Below are positions 34,910 to 43,970 of a stretch of 64,000 nucleotides of DNA, piece after piece. How positions within the stretch are numbered: position 1 is the stretch's first letter; each line of letters starts with the position of its first letter. The notes beneath the pieces are model-generated. The model ran no database searches. It saw only the letters and a list, made by a program, of their open reading frames with translations, and was not told the DNA's origin. The translations under genes were made by a program, and so were the position numbers. Origin of the DNA: Paraburkholderia largidicola (GTDB taxonomy: Bacteria; Pseudomonadota; Gammaproteobacteria; Burkholderiales; Burkholderiaceae). The DNA lies in the NCBI RefSeq assembly GCF_013426895.1, contig NZ_AP023176.1, positions 1,364,001-1,428,000 on the forward strand. Direction: 5' to 3'.

Positions 34910-35764
34910 ATGTCCACGATTGCCCATCGCCACGCCGACGTTGACGGTTTCAACGTGTTCTATCGGGAAGCGGGCCGCGCTGGCGCGCCGAAGCTGCTAC
35001 TGCTGCACGGTTTTCCGAGTTCCAGTCATATGTTCCGCGATCTGATTCCGCTGCTCGCCGACCGGTTTCACATCGTCGCGCCGGATTTGCCCGGCTTCGG
35101 CCAGTCGGATATGCCGGCGCGCGACCAGTTCGCCTACACCTTCGACAATCTCGCCAACGTGATCGACCGGTTCACGGAAGTGATCGGCTTCGACCGCTAT
35201 GCCATTTATGTTTTCGATTACGGCGCGCCGACAGGTTTCCGGCTCGCGTTGAAGCACCCCGAGCGCATCACGGCAATCATTTCGCAGAACGGCAATGCGT
35301 ATGTCGAAGGACTGAGCGACGGCTGGAATCCGATTCAGGCGTACTGGAAGGCGCCGACGCAGGCGAACCGCGACGCGCTGCGGGCCATGCTGACGCGCGA
35401 CACGACGGTCTGGCAGTACACGCACGGCGTGAGCGACACGACGCAAGTCTCGCCCGACGGCTATTCGCTCGACGACTACTACATGAACCGCCCCGGCGCG
35501 CACGAGATCCAGCTCGATCTGTTCGGCGACTATCAAAGCAACGTCGCGCTGTATCCGGCGTTCCAGCAGTACTTCCGCACGCATCAGCCGGCGTTTCTCG
35601 CGGTGTGGGGCAAGAACGATCCGTTCTTCCTGCCGCCCGGCGCTGAAGCGTTCAAGCGCGACCTGCCAAACGCAGACGTGCGCTTCTTCGATACGGGCCA
35701 CTTCGCGCTCGAAACCCACGCGGCTGACATCGCCGCTGCCATCGCCGGCTTTCTGACTCGCTGA
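34910..35764 (+). CDS. Alpha/beta hydrolase (epoxide hydrolase-like, Asp nucleophile)
   Basis: 284 residues. Oxyanion motif HGFPSSSH (33-40), nucleophile elbow IYVFDYGAPTGF with Asp103, acid in WGKNDPFF and catalytic His in DTGHFALE. Asp in the elbow is seen in epoxide hydrolases and haloalkane or fluoroacetate dehalogenases, but the Trp that follows the nucleophile in haloalkane dehalogenases is Tyr here, so that name is not supported. First gene of a plus-strand operon with an MDR and an SDR, divergent from the CGNR regulator. Confidence 0.85.
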   Translation: MSTIAHRHADVDGFNVFYREAGRAGAPKLLLLHGFPSSSHMFRDLIPLLADRFHIVAPDLPGFGQSDMPARDQFAYTFDNLANVIDRFTEVIGFDRYAIYVFDYGAPTGFRLALKHPERITAIISQNGNAYVEGLSDGWNPIQAYWKAPTQANRDALRAMLTRDTTVWQYTHGVSDTTQVSPDGYSLDDYYMNRPGAHEIQLDLFGDYQSNVALYPAFQQYFRTHQPAFLAVWGKNDPFFLPPGAEAFKRDLPNADVRFFDTGHFALETHAADIAAAIAGFLTR

Positions 35765-35823
35765 AACCGCTGGGCGAACGGATCATTCGCCCGATCACAG
35801 CCATCTACCTTAGGAGAACCCTC

Positions 35824-36795
35824 ATGCGCGCCATCGTGCTCGAAAAGTTCGGCGGTATCGACAGCCTCGTCTATACGGAACTGCCGGAACCGGAACCGCT
35901 GGAAGGTCACGTCGTCATCGAAATCAAGGCGTTCGGCGTCAACCACGCCGAAATGCATATGCGGCGCGGCGAATGGGCCGAAGCCGCCAAGGTGAGCGGC
36001 ATCGAATGCGTGGGCATCGTGAAGTCATGTCCCGGCGGTGAATTTCCTGTCGGTGCGAAAGTCGCCGCGCTGATGGGCGGCCTCGGTCGCACGATCAACG
36101 GCAGCTACGCGCAATACACGCGGGCCCCGGTATCGAATGTCGCGCTGATCGAATCCGATCTGCCGTGGGCCGAACTCGCGGCCATTCCCGAAACCTACGC
36201 AACAGCGTGGACCTGCCTGTTCCGCAACCTCGAACTCACCGCGGGCCAAACGGTGGTGATTCGCGGCGCGACTTCTTCGTTTGGACAGGCCGCTGTGAAT
36301 CTCGCCGTGAATGCGGGCGCGAAAGTGATCGCGACGACGCGCAATCCGGCGCGCTTCGACATGCTCAAAGCACTCGGTGCGGAACGTGTCGAACTGGAAG
36401 GCCCCGATCTGTCGAAGCGCATCGCGGAAGCGAAGCAGATCGACGCCGTGCTCGATCTGGTCGGCAACAGCGTGATTCTCGATTCGCTCGCGATGCTGCG
36501 CCGTGGCGGCCGCGCGTGTCTCGCTGGCTGGCTTGGCGGTCTCGCGCCGATCGCGGATTTCAATCCGTTGCTGCAAATGGCGAGCGGCGTGTATCTGACG
36601 TTCTTCGGCAGCTTCGTATTCGGCACGCCGGGTTTTCCGCTGTCGGATGTGCCGCTGCAAACCATCGCCGCCGATGTCGCTGCCGGCCGCCTCAAGGCCA
36701 AGCCCTCGCGCGTGTTCTCCTTCGATCAGATTCACGAAGCGCACCGTGTCATGGAAGCGAATGAAGCGGGCGGCAAGATGGTCGTCGTTCACTGA
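35824..36795 (+). CDS. Zinc-type MDR oxidoreductase (quinone oxidoreductase-like)
   Basis: 323 residues, medium-chain dehydrogenase fold: N-terminal GroES-like part (AFGVNHAEMHMRRGEW) and a nucleotide fold with VIRGATSSFGQAAVNLA. The zinc ligands of true alcohol dehydrogenases are missing, so it belongs to the zinc-free quinone oxidoreductase-like group that uses NADPH. GTPGFPLSDVPLQTIAAD near the end is typical of this subgroup. An AGGAG site precedes the ATG. Fifty-nine bases after the hydrolase gene. Confidence 0.87.
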   Translation: MRAIVLEKFGGIDSLVYTELPEPEPLEGHVVIEIKAFGVNHAEMHMRRGEWAEAAKVSGIECVGIVKSCPGGEFPVGAKVAALMGGLGRTINGSYAQYTRAPVSNVALIESDLPWAELAAIPETYATAWTCLFRNLELTAGQTVVIRGATSSFGQAAVNLAVNAGAKVIATTRNPARFDMLKALGAERVELEGPDLSKRIAEAKQIDAVLDLVGNSVILDSLAMLRRGGRACLAGWLGGLAPIADFNPLLQMASGVYLTFFGSFVFGTPGFPLSDVPLQTIAADVAAGRLKAKPSRVFSFDQIHEAHRVMEANEAGGKMVVVH

Positions 36796-36828
36796 AGCGT
36801 GTTATCGGATCCAACGAGGAGAATAGAC

Positions 36829-37599
36829 ATGGCAGGCAAAGTAGCGATCGTCACGGGCGCGAGCCAGGGTATTGGCCGTTCGACGGCGATCAGACTCGCG
36901 AAGGACTTCGACGCGCTCGTGCTGGTCGCGCGCAATCGCGAGAACCTGGAAGAAACGGCGCGGGCCGTGATCGATGCGGGCGCGAAGGCGCTGACGCTCG
37001 ACATCGACCTGTCGCTGCCGAACGCCGCGCAGGAAGTCGTCGATCAGGCGCTCGCGTCGTTCGGGCGGATCGACGCGTTGCTCAACATCGCGGGCGCGGT
37101 GCCGCAGATCGACGTGTTCGACATGACCGACGAGCAGTGGGAACACGGCCTTGCATTGAAACTGCACGGCGCGCGGCGGCTGACGATCGCAGCGTGGCCT
37201 GCGTTGAAGGCGGCGTCGGGCTCGGTCGTGCTGATGTCGGGCAACTCGGCACTGTTTCCGAAAGCGCCGTACGCGGCCGTCGGCACGATCAACGCGGCGA
37301 TCGTCGCATTGGCGAAGGCGTTTTCGGATCGCGGCATCGAAGACGGCGTGCAGGTCAACAGCGTGCTGCCCGGCCCGGTGATGACCGGGCGTCGCCGGTC
37401 ATATCTGGAGCATTGGGCGCCGCTGCACGACATGACCGTCGAAGAAGCGACGGCGAAGTTTCCGAAGGAAGCGGGCATTGCGCGGTACGGCGAGCCCGAG
37501 GAAATTGCCGAGCTGATGGCGTTCATCGTGTCGCCCGGTGCGCACTGGATGACGGGATCGACGCTGCGCATGGACGGCGGAGAAGTGAAATCGATCTGA
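36829..37599 (+). CDS. SDR family oxidoreductase with altered active site
   Basis: 256 residues from the ATG at 36829 (GAGGAG upstream). Rossmann motif TGASQGIG (9-16), LLNIAGAV in place of NNAG, and the closing DGGEVKSI. The catalytic tetrad is incomplete: Ser137 and Tyr148 are present, but the YxxxK lysine is Gly152 (YAAVG). Either another residue takes over or the protein is not a standard dehydrogenase. Third gene of the hydrolase-MDR-SDR operon. Confidence 0.88.
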   Translation: MAGKVAIVTGASQGIGRSTAIRLAKDFDALVLVARNRENLEETARAVIDAGAKALTLDIDLSLPNAAQEVVDQALASFGRIDALLNIAGAVPQIDVFDMTDEQWEHGLALKLHGARRLTIAAWPALKAASGSVVLMSGNSALFPKAPYAAVGTINAAIVALAKAFSDRGIEDGVQVNSVLPGPVMTGRRRSYLEHWAPLHDMTVEEATAKFPKEAGIARYGEPEEIAELMAFIVSPGAHWMTGSTLRMDGGEVKSI

Positions 37600-37605
37600 C
37601 GATGC

Positions 37606-37640
37606 GGCCGGCAGGCGTTGTGGGCGCGTGCCGGCCTTTC
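37606..37640 (+). terminator. Terminator of the hydrolase-MDR-SDR operon
   Basis: Perfect 8-bp stem GGCCGGCA / TGCCGGCC followed by TTTC, seven bases after the SDR stop codon and just before the convergent DUF2182 gene ends. Confidence 0.65.
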
Positions 37641-37641
37641 G

Positions 37642-38421
37642 TCAGGATGACTGCAAGAGCATCCATAAGCCTTTAATCACGACGATGACGCCTATCGCTT
37701 GCGCAACGCGTTCGGGAGATGGCGCGAGACGTTCGGCTGTGATCGCTAGCGTGACGAGTGCCATCGCACGCAGGTCCATCATGCCGCTGACGAGAAGCAC
37801 CGACGTCAATCCCGCGCAGCACACGATGCAATGCGCGCCGAGGCGTGTCCCATATGCCCACGCGTCGCTCGCGCTGCCTGGCGCGGTCAGCATTCGGCTG
37901 CACGCCAGATAACGCGACTTCCATGCGCTGAACTGCGCTATCCCTGCGAGCAGCACGACACAGCCTGCCGTGAGAGGCACAGCGCGAGCCAGCAACGGCA
38001 TTTGCAACACAAGCGTCATCAGCGCGAAGCCCAGCGCAAACACGATCACGCCCAGAACCGCCCACGCGAAGAAGTAGCCTGCTGCCACCAGCGCAACACC
38101 CGTTACGCCCTTTCTACCGATGGCTTCGTGATAACGCCACAACACAGGCGCAAGCGACGGCAGCATCATCGCGACCATCATCACGATCCACATGCCGACG
38201 AACGTGGCGGCGACGCGCGGCCATTTCTGACCGCACATCGGCGCCCATGTCATCGACAGCGACCAGCCGCCCGGCATCGGCAGTTCGCCCATCGCCGACA
38301 TCGACAGGCATCCGATCACCGTCAGCGCCGCGCACGCGACGAAAACGAGCGCCGTCACGCCGAAGAACGTGCGCCGCGAGGCACCCGCATTCATCAGAGG
38401 CCGCGCGCTATCCGTACGCAT
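37642..38421 (-). CDS. DUF2182 integral membrane protein
   Basis: 259 residues from ATG 38421; an upstream ATG at 38484 would overlap the DUF899 gene. Six or seven helices with the family's conserved blocks: MTWAPMCGQKWP, MWIVMMVAMMLPSLAPVLWRYH (rich in Met, a proposed metal site), the helix GYFFAWAVLGVIVFALG, SAWKSRYLACSRML and CIVCCAGLTSVLLVSGMMDLRAM. It is annotated elsewhere only as a predicted metal-binding membrane protein. Its frequent partner DUF1326 is not present here. Confidence 0.8.
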   Translation of the reverse strand: MRTDSARPLMNAGASRRTFFGVTALVFVACAALTVIGCLSMSAMGELPMPGGWSLSMTWAPMCGQKWPRVAATFVGMWIVMMVAMMLPSLAPVLWRYHEAIGRKGVTGVALVAAGYFFAWAVLGVIVFALGFALMTLVLQMPLLARAVPLTAGCVVLLAGIAQFSAWKSRYLACSRMLTAPGSASDAWAYGTRLGAHCIVCCAGLTSVLLVSGMMDLRAMALVTLAITAERLAPSPERVAQAIGVIVVIKGLWMLLQSS

Positions 38422-38450
38422 GAAAACGCCCGCGCTATCCACGATCCGCC

Positions 38451-39215
38451 TCAGCCGCGTGCGTACTCGTCGTGACGGCGCCACCAGATGCCGCTCTCGT
38501 TACGCCCTTTCGGCGCGCGGTCGAGCCACTGGTACATGCCCCACAGTCCATCCACGCCGCGCGCGTAGGTCGAATACGCGTGATACACGACGCCGTCCTC
38601 GAGCACGAAGGTGCTGATGCCCGGCCGGTCGCGCGAATACGTAGGCACATCGGTGCCGCAACTGGCCGCGAACCGGACGACGGGTTCCGGCGCGGGCGTC
38701 ATATCCATCGCATGGCCGGCCCGCTCGAAGTTGTATTCGATGTCGCCCGTGCGTTGCTGCGCTTCCGTGAACGACACGCTGAAATCGAAATTGAAATCGC
38801 TGCCATCCGCCGACGCCCACGGAAACTTCCATCCCATCCGCGCCTTGTACGCCTGCAACTTCGCGAGCGGCGCACGCGACACGGCCGTCAGCGTCACATC
38901 ATGATTCGCGAGATGCACGGCCACGCCGTCGAAGCCATCCGCAATCGCCGAGCACGACGGGCAACCCGCCGTGTAGTCGGGGCCGAACATGAAGTGATAG
39001 ACGATCAGTTGCGAGCGTCCTCTGAAAAGATCGGGCAGTGTCGCGCTGCCTTGCTCGGTCTCGAAACGGTACGGCTTGTCGATCTTCACCCAGGGCAGCG
39101 CCTCACGCTGCCGCGCGAGTGCGTCGCTGCGCCGCGTCAGCGCCTTCTCTTCCGCCAGCAGTTCGAGGCGTGCCTTCAGCCATGCGTCGCGTGTGGCGAC
39201 CGTGTGCTTGCTCAT
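38451..39215 (-). CDS. DUF899 family thioredoxin-like protein
   Basis: 254 residues; ATG at 39215 with GGAGG upstream. DUF899 features are clear: ALPWVKIDKPYRFETEQG, LIVYHFMFGPDYTAGCPSCSAIAD (CPSC in thioredoxin-like position), VSRAPLAKLQAYKARMGW and VVYHAYSTYARGVDGLWGMYQWLDRAPKGRNE at the end, given here in pieces of the conserved block. Function unknown; the fold suggests a peroxiredoxin-like activity. Divergent from a winged-helix regulator gene 108 bases away. Confidence 0.88.
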   Translation of the reverse strand: MSKHTVATRDAWLKARLELLAEEKALTRRSDALARQREALPWVKIDKPYRFETEQGSATLPDLFRGRSQLIVYHFMFGPDYTAGCPSCSAIADGFDGVAVHLANHDVTLTAVSRAPLAKLQAYKARMGWKFPWASADGSDFNFDFSVSFTEAQQRTGDIEYNFERAGHAMDMTPAPEPVVRFAASCGTDVPTYSRDRPGISTFVLEDGVVYHAYSTYARGVDGLWGMYQWLDRAPKGRNESGIWWRRHDEYARG

Positions 39216-39323
39216 CGTGTGTTCCTCCATTGAATGTCCGATGCGTGTTGTCGATGAATCGTGTCGTGCTAGATTAGTGCGGGACATCCAAGGGTCGGGA
39301 GTGACAAGTGTGGCGTGATTCAG

Positions 39324-40544
39324 ATGGACGCAACCCTCGTAGCCGCCGCGCGCTCGCTCGCCGCGGGTAATCCGCTCGGCGCGCTGAATCGCGTCGCGTT
39401 GCGCGGCGACGCGCCCGCGCTCGCGCTGCGCGGCATCGCGATGGCGCAACTCGGCGATCTCGTGCGCGCGAAGTCGCTGATACGCAGCGCGGCGCGCGCC
39501 TTCGGTCCGAGGGACGCCGTGGCCCGCGCGCGATGCGTGGTCGCCGAAGCGGAGATCGCACTCGCCTCGCGCGATCTCGGCTGGCCCGCGAAATCGCTCG
39601 AAGCCGCACGCCAGACGCTCGAAGCGCACGACGACCGTCTGAACGCCGCGCACGCGCGCAATCTTCAGGTGCGCCGTCTGCTGCTGATCGGGCATCTCGA
39701 CGAGGCCGAACGTCTGCTCGACGGGTTCGATGCCGCGCCCTTTCCACCGGCATCGAGCGCCGCGCACGAACTGATCGTCGCGGGCATCGCGATGCGGCGT
39801 CTGCGCACGAAGACGGCGCGCGCCGCGCTTGCGAGAGCCGAACGTGCCGCGCGTCATGCCGCCATTCCAGGGCTCGCGGCGGAAGTCGAAAGCGCGGCGC
39901 GCCTGCTGGATACGCCCGCCGCGCGCCTGATCGCAGGCGGCGAAGAGCGGCTTCTGCTGCTGGAAGATGTCGAAGCCTTGATGGCGTCGAAAGCACTCGT
40001 CATCGACGCTTGCCGTTATGCCGTGCGCGATGGCGACCACGTCGTCGCGCTGGCCACGCGCCCCGTGCTGTTCACGCTTGCGCGTACGCTCGCCGAAGCC
40101 TGGCCGCAAGACGTGCCGCGCGACACGCTGATCGAACGCGCGTTCCGCATGAAACACGCGGATGAAACGCATCGCGCGCGTCTGCGTGTCGAGATCGGAC
40201 GGCTGCGTACCGTACTTGGCGCGCTTGCCGATATCGATGCAACGAAGCGCGGCTTCGCACTGACGCCGCACCGCGCATCCGAAGTCGTCGTGCTGGCGCG
40301 GCCCGTCGAAGAAGAACACGCATCGTTGCTGGCCTTGCTGGCGGACGGCGAATCGTGGTCCAGTTCGGCGCTCGCGCTCGCGCTCGGCGCGAGTCAACGC
40401 ACCGTGCAGCGCGCGCTCGATACCCTCGCGTCGGCGGGCAAGGTGCAGTCGTTCGGCCAGGGCCGCGCGCGCCGCTGGATGATGCCGCCCATGCCCGGAT
40501 TCGCGACGGCCTTGTTACTCCCCGCCACGCTGCCAATCGGCTAG
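39324..40544 (+). CDS. Helical-repeat protein with C-terminal winged helix (transcription regulator)
   Basis: 406 residues from the ATG at 39324 (a GTG at 39315 is possible). The first 220 residues are Ala-rich helical repeats of TPR type (SLAAGNPLGALNRVAL, AMAQLGDLVRAKSLIRSAARAFG). The last part has a SARP/OmpR-like segment (RLRVEIGRLRTVLGAL) and a helix-turn-helix (SSALALALGASQRTVQRALDTLASAGKV in two pieces). It is divergent from the DUF899 gene and probably controls it. Extreme GC and a long antisense frame are side effects of codon bias. Confidence 0.75.
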   Translation: MDATLVAAARSLAAGNPLGALNRVALRGDAPALALRGIAMAQLGDLVRAKSLIRSAARAFGPRDAVARARCVVAEAEIALASRDLGWPAKSLEAARQTLEAHDDRLNAAHARNLQVRRLLLIGHLDEAERLLDGFDAAPFPPASSAAHELIVAGIAMRRLRTKTARAALARAERAARHAAIPGLAAEVESAARLLDTPAARLIAGGEERLLLLEDVEALMASKALVIDACRYAVRDGDHVVALATRPVLFTLARTLAEAWPQDVPRDTLIERAFRMKHADETHRARLRVEIGRLRTVLGALADIDATKRGFALTPHRASEVVVLARPVEEEHASLLALLADGESWSSSALALALGASQRTVQRALDTLASAGKVQSFGQGRARRWMMPPMPGFATALLLPATLPIG

Positions 40545-40582
40545 CATGTAAAGCTCGACACTTCACCGACGAGGACGCAAGC

Positions 40583-41263
40583 ATGAAACGCTCACCTGCT
40601 GAAATCGTGCGTGAATATGGACCTTTTCCGGGCATCGGCGACGTGCACGGTGTCACTTACGACGGCCAGCATGTGTGGTTCGCGTCGGGCGAAGCGGTGA
40701 ACGCGCTCGACCCATCGAGCGGAAAAACGGTGCGTTCGATCGAGGTCCCCGCAACGGCAGGCACGGCGTTCGACGGACACCACCTGTACCAGATCGCCGG
40801 TGACCAGATCCGCAAGGTCGATCCGCAGACGGGGGCCGTGCTCACGACGATTCCCGCGCCTGCCGGCAGCAATTCAGGACTCGCGTGGGCGGAAGGCGCG
40901 CTGTGGGTCGGGCAGTATCAGGAACGCAAGATCGTTCAACTCGATCCGCAGACGGGCGCGGTCCTACGCACGATCGAATCGAACCGTTTCGTGACGGGCG
41001 TGACGTGGGTGGATGGCGAGTTGTGGCACGGTACGTGGGAAGGCGACGAGAGCGATTTGCGCCATGTCGATCCCGCCACAGGTGAAGTGCTGGAAATGCT
41101 CGATATGCCGGAGGGCGTCCGTGTGTCGGGGGTCGAGTCGGATGGTGCGGAACAGTTCTTCTGCGGCGGCGGCAACAGCGGAAAACTGCGCGCGGTCCGC
41201 CGGCCGAAGCGGGACACGCGTAGCAGCGATGCGCAATCTCCCGTCGACGCGACAAGCGACTGA
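40583..41263 (+). CDS. Beta-propeller-like protein (glutamine cyclotransferase/Vgb-like)
   Basis: 226 residues, no signal peptide. Four or five beta-propeller-like blades repeat the pattern W(x)G..(I/L)..DP(x)[68 protein letters not shown]. This resembles short streptogramin lyase-like or glutaminyl cyclotransferase-like propellers, but catalytic residues cannot be assigned. It starts 38 bases after the regulator gene and may be cotranscribed. Confidence 0.7.
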   Translation: MKRSPAEIVREYGPFPGIGDVHGVTYDGQHVWFASGEAVNALDPSSGKTVRSIEVPATAGTAFDGHHLYQIAGDQIRKVDPQTGAVLTTIPAPAGSNSGLAWAEGALWVGQYQERKIVQLDPQTGAVLRTIESNRFVTGVTWVDGELWHGTWEGDESDLRHVDPATGEVLEMLDMPEGVRVSGVESDGAEQFFCGGGNSGKLRAVRRPKRDTRSSDAQSPVDATSD

Positions 41264-41345
41264 CACAGATTCCAGGAAAGCCAGCGGACAGACAGCGCTA
41301 TACTTCCGCGCTTTTACCGCTACCGCCAGGCATCAAGGAATACTC

Positions 41346-41687
41346 ATGAGCACGCTGCCACCCTGTCCGACATGCAACTCCGGGTTCACGTACGAAGACG
41401 GGGGCCTCTATATCTGCCCGGAATGCGCGCATGAATGGTCGGCGCAGTCAGTGACGCCGACCGAGCCGGCCGCAAAGGTCTATCGCGATTCGGCGGGCAA
41501 TGTCCTGCAGGACGGCGATACCGTCACGGTCATCAAGGACCTGAAACTGAAGGGCTCGGGAGGCGTGATCAAGATGGGCACGAAGGTAAAGAACATCCGG
41601 CTGGTGGACAGCGATCACGATATCGACTGCAAGATCGACGGCTTTGGCGCGATGAGTCTGAAATCGGAATTCGTCAGGAAGGTGTGA
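41346..41687 (+). CDS. yjdM: YjdM/PhnA-type zinc ribbon protein
   Basis: 113 residues. An N-terminal zinc ribbon ([21 protein letters not shown], here as CPTC and CPEC 18 residues apart) is followed by the conserved YjdM domain: [36 protein letters not shown] and [19 protein letters not shown]. The E. coli protein was once called PhnA but has no proven phosphonate role. Single gene. Confidence 0.92.
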   Translation: MSTLPPCPTCNSGFTYEDGGLYICPECAHEWSAQSVTPTEPAAKVYRDSAGNVLQDGDTVTVIKDLKLKGSGGVIKMGTKVKNIRLVDSDHDIDCKIDGFGAMSLKSEFVRKV

Positions 41688-41714
41688 GCGGCGGGCAACC
41701 GCAAACAACCAGAC

Positions 41715-42356
41715 TCAGCCCGTGCGCCGATGCTCCACCGCAAACTTGATCAGCTCGGCCTGCCCTTCGATCTCCAGCTTGCGCTTCAGATTGAGCCGGT
41801 GCGTCTCGACCGTGCGCACGGACAGACCATTACGTTGCGCGATCTGCTTGCTCGACAGCCCTTCGGCGAGCTGATCGAGGATATCGCGCTCGCGCGGCGT
41901 CAGACGTTCGATCGGATCGCGCATTGCCGACGCATGAATCAGCCGCGCGCTGAGCCCTTCGCTGAAGTAAGTCTTGCCGTCGAGCACGGCGCCGATCGCG
42001 CGGATGATCTCCGCGCCCGGCGAATCCTTCAGCACGTAACCGCTCGCGCCCGCGCGCACCGCCTGGGTCACGTATTCGACGTTGTCGTGCATCGACAGCA
42101 TCAGCACGCGGATGCCAGGAAAGCGCTCATGGAACAGCGCCGCGAGCGCAATGCCGTTCATCCCGCGCATGCCGACGTCCATCAGCACGAGGTCCGGCTC
42201 GTGCGCGGCCGCGAGCGTCAATGCTTCGTCGGCGTTGCCCGCTTCGCCGACCACGGCGAAGCCCGGCACGGCGTCGAGCCGCGCGCGCAAGCCATCGCGC
42301 ACGAGGGGATGATCGTCGACGAGGATAAGGCGCGCCGCGCCCGCTGGACTGTTCAT
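41715..42356 (-). CDS. NarL/LuxR family response regulator
   Basis: 213 residues. Receiver domain with the acidic pair Asp14-Asp15 and phosphorylation site Asp60 (LVLMDVG), then a LuxR-type helix-turn-helix (LTPRERDILDQLAEGLSSKQIA, RNGLSVRTVETHR; about 150-200). Its ATG overlaps the sensor kinase stop by 4 bases. The nearest target is the divergent cstA operon, whose promoter holds three TACGTA motifs. Confidence 0.93.
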   Translation of the reverse strand: MNSPAGAARLILVDDHPLVRDGLRARLDAVPGFAVVGEAGNADEALTLAAAHEPDLVLMDVGMRGMNGIALAALFHERFPGIRVLMLSMHDNVEYVTQAVRAGASGYVLKDSPGAEIIRAIGAVLDGKTYFSEGLSARLIHASAMRDPIERLTPRERDILDQLAEGLSSKQIAQRNGLSVRTVETHRLNLKRKLEIEGQAELIKFAVEHRRTG

Positions 42357-43768
42357 GAAGGGTCTGCCTGCATTTCGATGTGAAGCGCTGCCTGCGCGAA
42401 AAGCGGCGCAGTCGCCGTGACGAGGGTATGGCCCGGCCGCGACACGAGCTGCAACTCGCCGTTCAGCGGCTCCAGCCGCTCGCGCATGTTGCGCAAGCCG
42501 ACGCCCGCGCTTGGGTCAGTCTGCACCCGTTCGACATCGAAGCCGCGGCCATCGTCGCTGATCGACAGCGTGACGCGGCGCGCCGTGACTTCCAGCGCGA
42601 CGGCGGCCTGCGTCGCCTGCGCGTGCCGGAAGATGTTCGTCAACGCTTCCTGCGCAATGCGGAACAGCGCCGTCTTGACCGTGTCGGGCAATTGCGCGGC
42701 ATGATCGTGGACGATCTGCGTAAAGCCGATCGCGAGATGGCTTTGCGTGCTCAATTCGCGCGTCAGTTGTTCGAGTGCGGCGGCAAGACCGAGATCGTCG
42801 AGCATCGACGGACGCAGCGCATGGGAGATGCGGCGCACTTCGCGCAGCGCGTCGCCGAGCCGCCCGATGCCCGTGGACAGCGCCGCTTCCGCCGGCTGCA
42901 CGCGCGGCTCGGTCAGTTCGAAACGCGCGAGCGCCGACTCCAGCAGCAGCTTCACGGAAACGAGCATCTGGCTGATGCCGTCATGCAGTTCGCGCGACAG
43001 CCGCGCCCGTTCGTTTTCCTGCGATTCGACCACCTGCTGCGCGAGGCGCTTGAGCTTCGCGTCGGCGCTGCGGTATTCGCTGACGTTCAGCACCAGCGCG
43101 CACACGGCGATCACGCACAGCCCCGCGAGCGCGATCGCGCCGATCCATAGCATGGTGTGCTCGATATCGGACGATGCGCGCTGGTCGATGCGCGCGAGCG
43201 TCGTATCGACGTCGTCAAGATAGATGCCCGTGCCGAGCATCCAGCCCCAGCGCGGCAGCGGCACGACATAGCCGAGCTTCGGCGCGAGCTTGCCCGTCGA
43301 CGGACGATGCCACACATAGCGCACATAGCCGCCGCCCTCGGCAGCCGCCGCGATGAGTTGCTGGATGGTCAGCGAGCCTGCAGGATCGCGCAAGGTCCAC
43401 AGATCGCGGCCGACGAGATCCGGCTCGCGCGGATGCATCAGCGAGCGGCCATGCATGTCGTAGACGAAGAAGTAGCCGTCCTGGCCGAAGTCCATTTTTT
43501 CGAGCATCGCGAGCGCGCGGTTGCGCAGCATCGCGTCGTCGCGCGCATTGACGCCCGCTTCGTCGTAGAGCGGCTTGATCGCGCTGGTGGCAAGGTCGAC
43601 GTAATGGCGCAGCTCGATTTCCTTGCTCGCCATATAGGCCGATTGCGTCGTGTCGTGCTGCGCGCTCGCGAGCGCGGTGGCCTGATGACGCACGCCGAGC
43701 GCAATGCCCGCGATCGCGGCCAGAAACGGCACGAGGGCGAGCAGGAAGATCTTTGCCTTGAGTTTCAT
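42353..43768 (-). CDS. Cache-domain sensor histidine kinase (NarX-like HisKA_3)
   Basis: 471 residues. Membrane helix 7-26, periplasmic single cache domain 30-205 (GQDGYFFVYDMHGRSLMHP, LGYVVPLPRWGWMLGTGIY), helix 207-228, then HisKA_3 with His262 in ARLSRELHDGISQ and an HATPase domain with DDGRGFD and VGLRNMRERL. Cache domains of this type bind small carboxylates. With the response regulator it forms a two-component system next to cstA, so a signal such as pyruvate or a related acid is likely. Confidence 0.92.
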   Translation of the reverse strand: MKLKAKIFLLALVPFLAAIAGIALGVRHQATALASAQHDTTQSAYMASKEIELRHYVDLATSAIKPLYDEAGVNARDDAMLRNRALAMLEKMDFGQDGYFFVYDMHGRSLMHPREPDLVGRDLWTLRDPAGSLTIQQLIAAAAEGGGYVRYVWHRPSTGKLAPKLGYVVPLPRWGWMLGTGIYLDDVDTTLARIDQRASSDIEHTMLWIGAIALAGLCVIAVCALVLNVSEYRSADAKLKRLAQQVVESQENERARLSRELHDGISQMLVSVKLLLESALARFELTEPRVQPAEAALSTGIGRLGDALREVRRISHALRPSMLDDLGLAAALEQLTRELSTQSHLAIGFTQIVHDHAAQLPDTVKTALFRIAQEALTNIFRHAQATQAAVALEVTARRVTLSISDDGRGFDVERVQTDPSAGVGLRNMRERLEPLNGELQLVSRPGHTLVTATAPLFAQAALHIEMQADPS

Positions 43769-43791
43769 CTGCGGAAAGCCAGTCGGACTGC

Positions 43792-43821
43792 CTACGTAAT
43801 TCTACGTAGCGCGCTTACGTA
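43792..43821. promoter_or_regulatory. Triple TACGTA motif in the sensor kinase/cstA divergent region
   Basis: TACGTA occurs at 43793-43798, 43803-43808 and 43816-43821. The first two form the inverted repeat CTACGTA-ATTC-TACGTAG. The cluster lies 24 bases upstream of the kinase start and 150 bases upstream of cstA. It is a strong candidate for the binding site of the LuxR-type response regulator. Confidence 0.55.
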
Positions 43822-43970
43822 GTTGTGCGCTTGTGGCGCACACGACGAACACGAATACTACACGCCCATGAGCATGGCACATCTTCGACCATGCGCGGCG
43901 CGCACCTTGCGCGCCGCAGAGGTCTCGCCAGCAGGCGCTGACGGGCATGCAAACAATTATGGAGACTCCC

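Noticed and set aside
34910..35764. Haloalkane dehalogenase
   Set aside because: The nucleophile Asp103 is followed by Tyr, not by the Trp that binds halide, and the second halide-binding residue is not evident.
39216..40397. N-terminal extension of the DUF899 gene to a 648-residue protein
   Set aside because: The extension is antisense to the winged-helix regulator gene; the DUF899 start at 39215 has its own GGAGG site.
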